Below, in pieces: positions 35,678 to 44,543 of a stretch of DNA of 64,000 bases (positions are counted from its first letter, which is position 1; each line of letters starts with the position of its first letter). This stretch comes from JBPEWY01 sp965224095. GTDB taxonomy: Bacteria; Bacteroidota; Bacteroidia; Flavobacteriales; Flavobacteriaceae. The notes under the pieces were generated by a model. That model was given only the letters and a program-made list of their open reading frames with translations, was not told the origin of the DNA and ran no database searches. Both the position numbers and the translations under genes were made by a program. The stretch lies in NCBI GenBank assembly GCA_965224095.1, contig OZ245039.1, positions 930,001-994,000 of the forward strand, in the 5' to 3' direction.

Positions 35678-36700
35678 GTGAAATATCCAAATCTCTTAAG
35701 TAATGCATGGGTATTAACTGAGAAAACATCTTTTAAGTTACTCTTTTTACTCTTTTTGATTATTTTCAGTAATAAGTGCTTTTCACAAAAAATGGTTGAA
35801 GATTATAAACCTTTAAAAAATGACAGTCTCAGAATTGGAACTGGAGATAATGATTTTTTACCTTTTATTCAAAAAGGGTATACCCTCATGCTCCCTCAAT
35901 ATAGGGCAATTAAAGGTGTGCTCATTTTTCTGGAAGATTCACAATACGATAAAAAAAATAAAAGTTCAAAACAGATGTATAATCAAGCGTCCAGAAAAGG
36001 CTTTGCTGTATTGTCAATTTCAACCGAAATTCCTCTGGATTTTTACTTTTCTAATTCCTCTATGATTTCTGCTCAAAGGCTGATTCGCGAGGCCTTTATT
36101 AAACACAATCTACCAAATAAAAATATTTTCTTTTTAGGAACAAGTTTAGTTGGACATAGAGCTATGAGATTTATTAAATTTATGAAAGAGAATAAATTAG
36201 ATTTCAAGCTAAATATAAAAGGCATAGCCATTTGTAATTTTACATTAGATTTCACAAGAAAATGGTACCAGCATAAGCGTGATATGAGAATTAATCGAGT
36301 TAACCTTGGTGAGCCAAAATTTATAAATTACATGTTGGAAACATACTTAAAAGGTACGCCAAAATCTAACCCAGAGAGTTATCATAATTTCTCATCCTAT
36401 AGCTACACAGATGAAATAAATAGAAACATTACAGTTTATAAGAATTATGCAATAAGAGCTTACATAGAACCTGCAATAAAATATAAATTAACAAAACAGC
36501 TAAGAACTTTATATGAAAACAATGCAACAGATATGGTTGGTTTTTTAGCTGAATTAGAATTGGCGGGAAATAAAAATACAGAGTTAATTGTTTTACAACC
36601 AGAGGATAACTCATCACAAGAAAAGAATACTCAGTCAACTTGGGATGCAATAAATAAAGAGGAACTTATGGAGTGGATTTGTAACCAGGCAGAAATGTAG
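35678..36700 (+). CDS. Secreted alpha/beta hydrolase-like protein (altered nucleophile region)
   Basis: 340 residues, GTG start, signal peptide ending CFSQ. A paralogue of the lipoprotein hydrolase at 30672: same order of the strand before the elbow (NIFFLGTSLVGHRAMRF), the following helix and a later AYIEPAIK motif. Here the elbow is GTSLVG rather than GFSSGG; Ser is kept but the second Gly is lost from the next-to-last position, and the C-terminal His in the 30672 protein (HPHSWA) has no clear counterpart. It may be a weakened or non-catalytic relative. Confidence 0.7.
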   Translation: MKYPNLLSNAWVLTEKTSFKLLFLLFLIIFSNKCFSQKMVEDYKPLKNDSLRIGTGDNDFLPFIQKGYTLMLPQYRAIKGVLIFLEDSQYDKKNKSSKQMYNQASRKGFAVLSISTEIPLDFYFSNSSMISAQRLIREAFIKHNLPNKNIFFLGTSLVGHRAMRFIKFMKENKLDFKLNIKGIAICNFTLDFTRKWYQHKRDMRINRVNLGEPKFINYMLETYLKGTPKSNPESYHNFSSYSYTDEINRNITVYKNYAIRAYIEPAIKYKLTKQLRTLYENNATDMVGFLAELELAGNKNTELIVLQPEDNSSQEKNTQSTWDAINKEELMEWICNQAEM

Positions 36701-36752
36701 TATCGAAACACAATTGCATAAGGAGTGCCATAAATCATTAAAAAAACTGAAA

Positions 36753-37331
36753 ATGAAATTAAAAACCTATTGTATAATTGGACTTTCATTATTCGTTATA
36801 AGCTATTGGATTTTTGCAAAAGGAAATGAGTTTGCTCATAGTCAAAAACCTATTGACTTTGCTCATTGGTTAAATTTGATTGGAGTTGTATTACTTATGA
36901 ATTTCAACAAAATATTTCCTGAAAACAAAATCGGGAAAGCTGCTTCGATATTGACAACAATGGGAGTTATTGCATTCATCGGACTTAACACAATTGATTT
37001 TATTTCGTGGAGTTTTGGAAATGATATTGACAGACGAATTGAATTCTTTAACCAATTGGCGAATACGCCATCAATTGCCTTCCCTTTTGTTTATGTTGGA
37101 CCATCTTTACTTTTTCTTGGACTTTCAATTCATTCTCTGAATTTTATTAAATCTAATCCCGTAGGGCTTATATTGACATTTTCAGGAGCAATTTTTATGG
37201 GATTTGGTTATTTTTTATGGCACAATTTAATCTATACTGCAGTAGGAGTTACAATTTTTGCTTTAGGTTTAATGTTAATTTTGAACAAGGTTGATGAAAA
37301 AGAAATAACGTTGCACAACAAAAACACATAA
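36753..37331 (+). CDS. Six-helix membrane protein of unknown function
   Basis: Start placed at the ATG immediately before helix 1 (MKLKTYCIIGLSLFVISYW); an upstream in-frame ATG adds 13 basic residues. 192 residues with about six membrane helices and a short charged tail. I do not recognise the family. The gap to the hydrolase gene is about 50 bp on the same strand. Codon use is that of the island. Confidence 0.6.
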   Translation: MKLKTYCIIGLSLFVISYWIFAKGNEFAHSQKPIDFAHWLNLIGVVLLMNFNKIFPENKIGKAASILTTMGVIAFIGLNTIDFISWSFGNDIDRRIEFFNQLANTPSIAFPFVYVGPSLLFLGLSIHSLNFIKSNPVGLILTFSGAIFMGFGYFLWHNLIYTAVGVTIFALGLMLILNKVDEKEITLHNKNT

Positions 37332-37379
37332 CAGTAATTATAGTTATACGAAACCGTTTTATCAGTAATTTTTTTAAAA

Positions 37380-37733
37380 ATGAAGTAGTTATTATATAAT
37401 TACACAGAATACCTTTTACTGATTATAGTCTTTATTGCTGGTTATTCACCAACATTTTATATAAACCCTATTTGCATAGCAATTATGCTAATCTTGTTAT
37501 TACAAATTCCTTTTGAGAGCAGGGTTTTAGGTTTGGCTATAGGAATTTCTTTTCTCATAATTAATTTGCTTTTCCTATTGGCTTTATTTTCTGAAGTTTC
37601 TGAATTTACACAAATCAACAAAGAAGTATTACAATTATTATTTGCAGGCATAATTATTTGTACCACTACCACCATAGTATCAGCTATTATGATAGTAAAT
37701 ACTCGAAGAAGAATACTGAAACTAAAAGAATAA
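37380..37733 (+). pseudogene. Small membrane protein gene with TAG at codon 3
   Basis: The intact part starts at an internal ATG (37485) and encodes 82 residues with two or three membrane helices. The same frame is open upstream back to a TAG at 37386, and directly before it stands ATG AAG (37380). Reading TAG as a mutated AAG/Lys gives MKxLLYNYTEYLLLIIVFIAGYS..., a natural N-terminus with an extra hydrophobic helix that continues straight into the intact part. Either the gene is a recent nonsense pseudogene, or translation now starts internally and the first helix is lost. Confidence 0.55.
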
Positions 37734-37822
37734 TTAAAAATTTAATGAGTGAAAAAGTCACTTTTATACACCTTGAATAAAGTATTTGGTGTCTAAAAAA
37801 TTAATAGAAATAATATCTAATA

Positions 37823-39547
37823 TTAAGAGTGTTCCCTTTCTACTTGATTTATAAAATATGATGGTAAAATTCCTGTTTGGCTTCTAAAGGCTTTGTTAAA
37901 AGACTCTTTGCTTTTATAGCCGAGTTCATTAGCGATTGATTGTATAGAATAGCGTCTAAACATTTTATCTTCTTGCAATCGTTTTAAAGCATAATTTACA
38001 CGAAGTTCATTTAGATAGGAACTGAAATTTTTATGGTATTCAGAGTTAATCACTTTAGACAAATATGTAGTATTTGTTTTAAGTTTTTTAGCTGTTGTAG
38101 ATAATGTACAATCAATATTAAGAAATTGTTCTTGTTCAATGAATTCTTCTAAAGCACTAATAATTCTTTGTATTTCAGAAGTTTTAAGGTTTTGATTTGG
38201 TTGAGTTTTTTTTCTTGATTCTTTAATTAATAAGTCCTTATTTTTTAATTCTTCAATCTTATTTAGAAGCTCGTTAAATTTCCTTTTATTTTTAATTTGC
38301 TTTCTTCTATTATAAACAAAATAAACTGTTAGAAGTAAAATAGATACTGTTAATGCAGTAATAGTGAATTTTTTTTGATCGCTAACTCTTTTCTTTGCTT
38401 TATCAATTTCATTATTATACTTTTCTATCTCTAATTCTTTAAACTTAAGTTTAAAATTATTTTGAATATTATTAGTTGTTGATAATAGAGAAAGGTGTTT
38501 ATCAAAATAATATTCGGCTTTTTTAATATCATTTATTTTTAAATACGCTTTAGACAAGTATTCATAATATTCGTTATAAAATATATATTCAACATGATCT
38601 ACTACCGAATCTTTCCCATGCCCATTTTCAAAAATTTCTATAGCCTTTTTATATTTTTTTTCCAAATAAGCAACTCTTCCAAAGTGATAGCTTTTCTGAA
38701 AGGTTCTATCTTCTAATAAACTTATCCTTTCAGGTATTTTACAATTGTACCCTTTTAAAAAATTATTTTTAGCTGCCTTGGGATTTTCTTTTAAAAGCTC
38801 TATTTCTCCTTTATTTATATAATATTCTCTCTTCCAATACTCAAATTGATGTCCAGGCAAACGTTTAAAAAAAAGCTCATTGTACTTAAAAGCAGAATCT
38901 TTTTCTTTTTTTAAGATATAGGCTTTGGTAATGTAATTATAGTAATCTCTGATATACAGTCCCCATTTTTTGTACTTTTTATAGTCTTCTTGAAATTCTA
39001 CTTTCTTAAGAGCGTTAACTGTTAGTTTTTGAATTTTTATTGCCTCATCAATATTACCAGATATTGTATGAAAAGAAGACATCCTTCCTAAAATTGTGTG
39101 TTCCCAATAAAAATTATCAATATGTTTAGCTACTTTTAGAGCTTCTTCATAATCTGTTAAAACAGTTATATCTGTCCAGTTACTTTTTTTCATGATTATA
39201 AGAGCTCTTAACAAATAAGATTTTATAAGTTCTTCGTATAGCAATTCTTTTTTAGAGAATTCTATACAAATGCTACTAGCATCATAAGCTTGATCTAAAA
39301 AATCATTTTGAAAATAAATATCATTGGCTATTAAATAATAAGCATTAAATAACTCCTTTCTTTTATTTTCTTTTTTAGCTTTAGTAATATACTTTTTAGT
39401 AAGAGCCAGCGTCTTTGAAGTATCAGTAGTAACATGTTTATCAACTGAATCGAATAAAATTTGATAATCCGTTTTCTCTTGAGCAAAACTATTAAAGTTT
39501 GTTATCAAGAAGATTAAAAAAAAGGAAGCGCAAAGTTTAAATTTCAA
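37823..39547 (-). CDS. TPR-membrane-AraC hybrid transcriptional regulator
   Basis: 574 residues. A signal peptide is followed by about 350 residues of helical TPR-like repeats outside the cytoplasm, one membrane helix near residue 395 (FTITALTVSILLLTVYFVYN), a coiled-coil linker and a C-terminal AraC-type double HTH (NELRVNYALKRLQED ... SIQSIANELGYKSKESFNKAFRSQTGILPSYF). This architecture is typical of flavobacterial membrane-bound regulators that sense an envelope signal and act on DNA from the membrane. It ends about 90 bp after the small membrane pseudogene, convergent. Confidence 0.88.
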   Translation of the reverse strand: MKFKLCASFFLIFLITNFNSFAQEKTDYQILFDSVDKHVTTDTSKTLALTKKYITKAKKENKRKELFNAYYLIANDIYFQNDFLDQAYDASSICIEFSKKELLYEELIKSYLLRALIIMKKSNWTDITVLTDYEEALKVAKHIDNFYWEHTILGRMSSFHTISGNIDEAIKIQKLTVNALKKVEFQEDYKKYKKWGLYIRDYYNYITKAYILKKEKDSAFKYNELFFKRLPGHQFEYWKREYYINKGEIELLKENPKAAKNNFLKGYNCKIPERISLLEDRTFQKSYHFGRVAYLEKKYKKAIEIFENGHGKDSVVDHVEYIFYNEYYEYLSKAYLKINDIKKAEYYFDKHLSLLSTTNNIQNNFKLKFKELEIEKYNNEIDKAKKRVSDQKKFTITALTVSILLLTVYFVYNRRKQIKNKRKFNELLNKIEELKNKDLLIKESRKKTQPNQNLKTSEIQRIISALEEFIEQEQFLNIDCTLSTTAKKLKTNTTYLSKVINSEYHKNFSSYLNELRVNYALKRLQEDKMFRRYSIQSIANELGYKSKESFNKAFRSQTGILPSYFINQVEREHS

Positions 39548-39742
39548 AATATCCCTATTTATTACAAGACGAAAACAGTATCATTTTGTAACAAAAAATA
39601 TAGATTGTAAATAGATTTAGTTTAACACTCGCTTATTTTGAGCTAAAGTTGGATTTCCTAAATTAAGAATTTAATTGAGTTTTTCTTAATGAAAGTTACC
39701 AATTACAAGTGAAGACTTACCCGTTTTCGTACAGCGGTTAAA

Positions 39743-40597
39743 TTAAACAAAATGATGTTTCAAAGGGGCATGCCCCTTTGAAAATTTCTCCAAATATTCC
39801 TTAGGACTGCTCCTTCCCAATGATTTATGGGGATGGAAATGGTTGTATTCTTTCTTGAACCTCTGGGTCTCATAGTTGACCTCTTCGATGTCCCTGAACA
39901 GGTGCGCGTCCAATACGTCCTCTCGATAGGTGCGGTTGAACCTTTCGATATAACCGTTCTGGCTCGGCTTCCCTGGTTGAATGTACTTGATCTCTATGTC
40001 CTCCACTTCGCAATAGTTGACAAATACCCTTGAGAGGAACTCAGGACCATTGTCGACCCTTATTGCCAAGGGTTTACCGTAAATCTCTATGGCCTCCCTA
40101 AGGTACTCGACCACCCGTATCCCCGGCATGGAGAAGCTTCCCTTCATACATAGGGCCTCTCGGTTGAAGTCGTCCATAAGGTTGAACACCCTGAAGCTCC
40201 TTCCCGTTATCAAACTGTCGGACATGAAGTCCGCGCTCCATACCTCCCTGGGCGCATCGGGCACCTCCAGCGGCTCTTTTATCCTCTTCGGCAGCCTTTT
40301 CTTGGTCTTTCTCCTTAGCTGCATGCCCAACAGCCGATAGATCCTCAGTACCCTTTTACGGTTCCATGCATGGCCTTGCTTGCGGATGCGGTTGTAGAGC
40401 CAGTCGAAGCCCCTGTTGGGCTTGGCCTCGGCCAGTTCGGTCAGCTTGTCGATCACTTCGGTATCGTCACGACGGCTCCTGTAGTACCACATCGAACGGC
40501 AGAGGCATACTATCAGGTAGGCCCTCGATATACTTAAGCCCTCCCCCTTGACGATACCCTCGGCCAGTTCCCTGCGTGAGCAAGGCCCTAGAGCTTT
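39743..40597 (-). CDS. IS3-family transposase OrfB (DDE integrase core)
   Basis: The frame continues from the -1 frameshift region (A7G at 40594-40601 on the minus strand) to 39743; the first ATG is at 40492. It carries the HTH_21 segment (RGFDWLYNRIRKQGHAWNRKRVLRIYRLLGMQ) and the rve-type catalytic core: D in VWSADFMSD, D in RVDNGPEF and E in NGYIERFNRTYRED, with the usual spacing. The C-terminal codons lie inside the 26-bp palindrome. Intact by itself, but normally made as an OrfAB fusion, which the orfA nonsense codon prevents. Confidence 0.85.
   Translation of the reverse strand, partial: KALGPCSRRELAEGIVKGEGLSISRAYLIVCLCRSMWYYRSRRDDTEVIDKLTELAEAKPNRGFDWLYNRIRKQGHAWNRKRVLRIYRLLGMQLRRKTKKRLPKRIKEPLEVPDAPREVWSADFMSDSLITGRSFRVFNLMDDFNREALCMKGSFSMPGIRVVEYLREAIEIYGKPLAIRVDNGPEFLSRVFVNYCEVEDIEIKYIQPGKPSQNGYIERFNRTYREDVLDAHLFRDIEEVNYETQRFKKEYNHFHPHKSLGRSSPKEYLEKFSKGHAPLKHHFV
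39758..39783. repeat. 26-bp perfect palindrome at the orfB 3' end
   Basis: Arms TTTCAAAGGGGCA / TGCCCCTTTGAAA, centre CATG. The same GGGGCATGCCCC core occurs in the palindromes upstream of both IS256 transposases. Confidence 0.85.
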
Positions 40598-40854
40598 TTT
40601 TCGATGATGTCCTTTAGGATCCGGTGGTCCAGGCTCAGGTCGGCGTACATCTGCTTCAGGCGGCGGTTCTCCTCCTGGAGCGATTTGAGTTCTTTGAGCT
40701 GCTGTGCGTCCATGCCCCCGTACTTCTTCTTCTAACTGTAGAAAGTGGCCGTAGTGATACCCTTGTCACGACAGATGTCCGTGACCTTCATTCCCGAATC
40801 GTACTGTTGCAACATCGCAACGATCTGTGTCTCTGTAAATCTGCTCTTCTTCAT
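40588..40854 (-). pseudogene. IS3-family OrfA with in-frame TAG
   Basis: 88 codons plus stop. Begins MKKSRFTETQIVAMLQQYDSG and contains the helix-turn-helix and a leucine-zipper-like tail (LKSLQEENRRLKQMYADL). Codon 41 is TAG (40732-40734), followed by KKKYGGM. IS3-family OrfA proteins normally have Trp at this position (FY-x-WKKKYGG), so TGG to TAG is the likely change. It should abolish both OrfA and the frameshift-made OrfAB unless suppressed. Confidence 0.82.
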
Positions 40855-41032
40855 GATATAAAAATAGTTGATTTTTATACTGTCCGAAAAACAGGGAAGC
40901 CTTCAGTCTTTTTTCAAAATTGTAGGTGACTATTTTATAACAAAATAAATCTTTTAATCTAAATAATAGAAAATTCGATTTGATTTTCAGAAACGAACTT
41001 AAGCTAACAATTAATTATATACAATAAAGTAT

Positions 41033-42493
41033 CTATCTTTTATTCCAAAGGTCATTTCCAAGATACAGGCGTTTTGTCAATAAATACTCGTAAATTTCAT
41101 TTACATTATCACCGTTCAAGAAAACTAAATACCCATTTTTAGATTTTGGAAACCAAATAGCCAATGTACTTACACCTGGATCTTTTCCTGTATGTAATAG
41201 TGCAAATTCATCATTACTGAAGTTTGATAAAATTTCCCAGCCCAATCCAAAAAAATCGTTTTCTTTAAGCTTTACTTGATGCTTTAGGATTTCTTGATAC
41301 AAATTTTCTGATAGTCCAGCTCCATTGATAATGTATTCTAAAAATTTCCCATAATCTTCAATTGTAGTTAAAAGATTTGCTGCAGCATTTGCTTCATAGT
41401 ATTTTACGGTTTCCATTTTTTCTCCCTTTTCATTAAAGTTCTGGGCATATCGTGTTTCATCCATTTCTTCATCCCACCAGAAACGAGTATCTGACATTTT
41501 TAGCGGAATAAATAACATTTCTTTTGCAAGCTCTTCAATGGTTTTTCCCAGTTTATTTTCAATCGCTTTTCTCAAATATTCAAAACCTTCACCTGAATAT
41601 TGATATTTTGTACCTGGTTCAAATTGAAAGGATAATTTATTAGATTTAGTCATATAACGCCAATTAGGGAAACCTGCTTGATGTGTTAAAATGATTTTTG
41701 GCGTTAATTTCTTATACCTTTTATCGTTTTTAATATCAGGGTCAATCCAATACTTGTATAGTGGCTCATTTATATCTAAAAGTCCTTTGTCTATTAATTT
41801 TAAAGTCGTTAATGCAACTACAGGCTTTGTTAAAGAGGCCACTTTAAAGATGGTATTATAAGGAGCGGTAACCTTTTTATCTAAAGTACCATAAACTTCT
41901 ATTTTGTTTAGCTTTCCGTTTTCAACAACCCCAATTCCCAATGCGGGAACATTGTTATTGATTAATAATGTATCAATATCATTTTTTTGGTTTTTTGCTA
42001 TAGGGTCTTGGTGGTCGTAACTCAAAACTTCACTTAATTTCCAAATGTTGTTATCTAAAATCCAAACATGGGTAAATCTTGCAGTACTTGTCCAAACATC
42101 TTCTTTACCAATTTCTCTTAAATAGAAATGATGAATGCCTTTCTGAATGGCTCCATATAACTTCCCATTGTTGTAAAGAGGAAACACAACCATACTATTT
42201 GTATCTACTTTACGGATTGGTTTTTTCTCTGAATTGGAGCAGATGTATTTTTTAGTGTTTTCAAAAAAAGAAGTTTTGTCTTGAAAACCACTTTGGTCGT
42301 GGTAAAATTTTAAATCGTTTGTTATTCTACTTTCTAAATAATCCAAATCGCATTGGTTAAACCCACGTTCAAAGAAAATACTGTCCTGTTTTTTTAATTG
42401 AATGAATAAATCTGAATTTTTGTCTGCTTGTGCACTGATACAGAAGATAAAAAACACAGAAAAAAATGCACTGAATAAAACTTGTTTTGTCAT
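41033..42493 (-). CDS. SnoaL-like plus serine beta-lactamase-like hydrolase
   Basis: 486 residues. A signal peptide (VFFIFCISAQA) is followed by a domain of about 130 residues of the NTF2/SnoaL type (LESRITNDLKFYHDQSGFQDK, later STARFTHVWILDNNIWKLSEV). Residues about 165-475 form a class C beta-lactamase/PBP-like serine hydrolase: SLTK (VASLTKPVV) as the SxxK motif, a YSGEG segment at the YxN position, and LLHTGKDPG as the HxG/KTG equivalent. Such proteins are usually esterases or peptidases rather than antibiotic-resistance enzymes. Expected in the periplasm. Confidence 0.87.
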   Translation of the reverse strand: MTKQVLFSAFFSVFFIFCISAQADKNSDLFIQLKKQDSIFFERGFNQCDLDYLESRITNDLKFYHDQSGFQDKTSFFENTKKYICSNSEKKPIRKVDTNSMVVFPLYNNGKLYGAIQKGIHHFYLREIGKEDVWTSTARFTHVWILDNNIWKLSEVLSYDHQDPIAKNQKNDIDTLLINNNVPALGIGVVENGKLNKIEVYGTLDKKVTAPYNTIFKVASLTKPVVALTTLKLIDKGLLDINEPLYKYWIDPDIKNDKRYKKLTPKIILTHQAGFPNWRYMTKSNKLSFQFEPGTKYQYSGEGFEYLRKAIENKLGKTIEELAKEMLFIPLKMSDTRFWWDEEMDETRYAQNFNEKGEKMETVKYYEANAAANLLTTIEDYGKFLEYIINGAGLSENLYQEILKHQVKLKENDFFGLGWEILSNFSNDEFALLHTGKDPGVSTLAIWFPKSKNGYLVFLNGDNVNEIYEYLLTKRLYLGNDLWNKR

Positions 42494-42590
42494 CTTGTTT
42501 TTTTTTACAAAAGTGCATCAATAGGTACTTTTATTCCTTAAAAACACCCCGACAATAACCCGACAATATGCCGCCAACATATAACAAAAC

Positions 42591-43025
42591 TTATATAATG
42601 CTAAAATTAAGCTTAAAGAAAAGTTTGTCTTTTTTATCTAATTCTATTGTGTTTTTTAAGATGATAAGCACATTGGTTAACACCAAAATAATCATAACTA
42701 TGAGGCTAAACTTGCTTCCAAGTGTAAACCAATTTTTTATAAAAGACGATAGCATAAAGATAATTACCGAAAGGATTGTCCACAATATTTGAATAGAAAC
42801 TATTTGCTTTGTTAATGGATTAAATTGCTTTTTAACAAACATAATTATTAAAGGAACAAGAATATTGATAGGTGGAATTATTGTAAAAACTAACGAAGAA
42901 AGATTGATAAGTTTAAGTAAGGAGAAGTTAATTTGATTTTTTTGTTCTTGAAGCAAATCTATTTCCTGTACATTTAACGTTTTAGATAAAATTTTAAGTG
43001 TTTGCCCTTTAGGCTCATTCGACAC
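42591..43025 (-). pseudogene. C-terminal fragment of HTH-membrane regulator (IS256-split)
   Basis: 144 codons from a GTG created at the IS end. The first residues (NEPKGQTLKI) duplicate the end of the N-terminal fragment at 44344-44493. The remainder has four membrane helices and a short basic tail. Joined to the other fragment it gives an Xre-type regulator fused to a DUF4870-like membrane domain. The fragment alone lacks DNA binding. Confidence 0.8.
42991..43019. repeat. 29-bp direct repeat, left of IS256 copy 1
   Basis: Identical to 44360-44388. One extra C (43020) separates it from the IS end. It encodes NEPKGQTLK on the minus strand. Confidence 0.92.
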
Positions 43026-43073
43026 TATCCCAGTAAGTGTGTAAGTTAAAAATAGCGGGGGTTTGACTTTTAC

Positions 43074-44270
43074 TTAAAGTCGGACCCTTTTTTCATAGAT
43101 CGTAAGGAACTGATTTAAAATAATACCCCAATTCCTGATGGGCATCTTCCATTTTTTGGTGGCCTCCCTTGTGGCCAAATATACGGATTTCATTACCGCA
43201 TCATCGGTTGAGAATGATAACTTGTTCTTGGTGTACTTTCTGATCTTCCCATTGAGGTTCTCGATAAGGTTGGTAGTATAGATGATCTTGCGTATCTCCA
43301 AGGGGAACTCAAAGAACACAGTAAGTTCGTCCCAGTTCTCCCTCCAACTCTTTATAGCATAGGAATACTTGTCCTGCCATTTCTTGGCGAAGTCCTCCAG
43401 AGCGACCTTGGCGGCCTTCTCGTTGGGGGCGTTGTAGATGCCTTTCATATCGGAGGTGAATTCCTTTTTGTCCTTCCATACCACATAACGTGAGGCATTG
43501 CGTATCTGGTGCACCACACATATCTGGGTCTTTGACTGTGGAAAGACGTTCTTGATGGTATCGGTAAAACCATTGAGGTTGTCTGTAGCGGTGATCAGGA
43601 TGTCCTCGGTACCACGGGCCTTCATGTCCGTTAGCACCGACATCCAGAAGGAGGCCGATTCGTTCTTGCCGAGCCATAGGCCCAACACCTCCTTCTTGCC
43701 GTCCCTACGAAGCCCTACGGCCACGTACACGGTCTTGTTGATCACCTTGGAGGATTCCCTGACCTTGAAGACGATACCGTCCATCCATACGATAAGGTAG
43801 ACCGGCTCCAAGGGACGGTTCTGCCATGCGGTGATGTCCGCCACCACCTTTTCGGTGATACGGGATATGGTCGAGGTGGAGACCTCGAAGCCATAGGCCT
43901 CACGGATCTGTTCCTCGATATCGCTTACCGACATCCCCTTGGCATAGAGGGACACGATGATATTTTCAAGCCCGTCGACCATGTTGCCCCGTTTGGGTAC
44001 GACCATGGGGTTGAAGGACGCGTTTCTGTCCCTTGGCACGGTAATCTCCGATTCCCCGAAGGAGGTCCGCACCTTCTTCTTCGAATGGCCGTTACGGGTG
44101 TTGCCGCTCTTGGACCGTTGGTGTTTTTCATAATCGAGGTGGCCGTCGAGCTCCCCTTCGAGCATCTTCTCGATGCCGCGTTTCTGCAGTTCCTTCAGAA
44201 AACCGTTGAGCTTGTCCCCTGTCCTGAACTGCTTCAGAAAATCGTCGTTGAACAATTCTTCTTTCTTCAT
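43074..44270 (-). CDS. IS256-family transposase, copy 1 (apparently intact)
   Basis: 398 residues from the ATG at 44270; an upstream ATG in the leader is unlikely. DDE residues are in place: D164 in VWMDGIVFKV, D230 in ITATDNLNG and E337 in TTNLIENLNGKIRK, with spacing (66, 107) matching the known IS256 triad. Seventeen residues differ from copy 2 in positions 1-222, but only one in 223-398. A 32-bp palindrome lies 28 bp upstream of the start. Confidence 0.93.
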   Translation of the reverse strand: MKKEELFNDDFLKQFRTGDKLNGFLKELQKRGIEKMLEGELDGHLDYEKHQRSKSGNTRNGHSKKKVRTSFGESEITVPRDRNASFNPMVVPKRGNMVDGLENIIVSLYAKGMSVSDIEEQIREAYGFEVSTSTISRITEKVVADITAWQNRPLEPVYLIVWMDGIVFKVRESSKVINKTVYVAVGLRRDGKKEVLGLWLGKNESASFWMSVLTDMKARGTEDILITATDNLNGFTDTIKNVFPQSKTQICVVHQIRNASRYVVWKDKKEFTSDMKGIYNAPNEKAAKVALEDFAKKWQDKYSYAIKSWRENWDELTVFFEFPLEIRKIIYTTNLIENLNGKIRKYTKNKLSFSTDDAVMKSVYLATREATKKWKMPIRNWGIILNQFLTIYEKRVRL

Positions 44271-44298
44271 AATGTGCAAATATTTAAAATTAGACAAA

Positions 44299-44330
44299 AA
44301 AATTAGCGGGGGCATGCCCCCGCTAATTTT
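44299..44330. repeat. 32-bp perfect palindrome upstream of IS256 transposase (copy 1)
   Basis: Arms begin AAAATTAGCGGGGGCA and mirror exactly around a CATG centre, located between the right IS end and the start codon. It can form a hairpin in transcripts entering from outside and may insulate the transposase from read-through. Confidence 0.9.
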
Positions 44331-44343
44331 CTATTTACACACT

Positions 44344-44493
44344 TTATGAGATAGTCCTGATTTTAAGTGTTTGCCCTTTAGGCTCATTTCCCGATTCTAT
44401 ACGCTGAATAGTTCTTACTGAAATACCTGATTTTTCAGATAATTCTTCTTGTGTTAAGTTAAGTTTTTCTCTAATTTTTTTTAGTTTGGACAT
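44344..44493 (-). pseudogene. N-terminal fragment of HTH-membrane regulator
   Basis: 49 codons. An Xre-type helix-turn-helix (MSKLKKIREKLNLTQEELSE, then SGISVRTIQRIESGNEPKGQTLKI) that runs into the IS end and stops after RTIS. The remainder of the gene is at 42591-43025. The 29-bp repeat covers the codons for NEPKGQTLK in both fragments. Confidence 0.85.
44360..44388. repeat. 29-bp direct repeat, right of IS256 copy 1
   Basis: Identical to 42991-43019. One extra G (44359) separates it from the IS end. Confidence 0.92.
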
Positions 44494-44543
44494 ATTAAAA
44501 GTAGAATAAAAATAAAAGCTATAAACATTGGGTTTTATTAATA

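Larger units (their letters stand above)
39711..40904 (-). mobile_element. IS3-family insertion sequence (defective copy)
   Basis: 1194 bp. Imperfect terminal inverted repeats: left GAAGACTTACCCGTTTTCG..., right, reading inward, GAAGGCTTCCCTGTTTTTCG..., both continuing into (T/G)ACAG, about 24-25 bp each. Flanked on both sides by a 3-bp direct repeat AGT (39708-39710 and 40905-40907), the expected IS3 target duplication. Contains orfA and orfB overlapping by a -1 frameshift site, and a 26-bp perfect palindrome at 39758-39783 within the orfB end. orfA has an in-frame TAG, so this copy is probably not autonomous. Confidence 0.85.
43021..44358 (-). mobile_element. IS256-family insertion sequence, copy 1
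   Basis: 1338 bp. Terminal inverted repeats: GACACTATCCCAGTAAGTGT at the left, AGGACTATCTCATAAAGTGT inward from the right, both running into GTAA. The transposase gene is intact. It is flanked not by the usual 8-9 bp duplication but by a 29-bp direct repeat (42991-43019 and 44360-44388) plus one extra base at each junction. It interrupts an HTH-membrane regulator. Copy 2 lies inverted at 58387-59723. Confidence 0.9.

Noticed and set aside
39827..40551. Plus-strand frames opposite IS3 orfB
   Set aside because: GC-rich transposase DNA often leaves open frames on the opposite strand; the products lack recognisable features.
41033..42493. Antibiotic beta-lactamase
   Set aside because: SxxK is present but the overall order, N-terminal SnoaL-like domain and YSG instead of YxN point to a general serine hydrolase.
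43309..44306. Extra frames inside the IS256 transposase genes, also repeated in copy 2
   Set aside because: Shadow frames of the transposase; duplicated only because the IS is duplicated.
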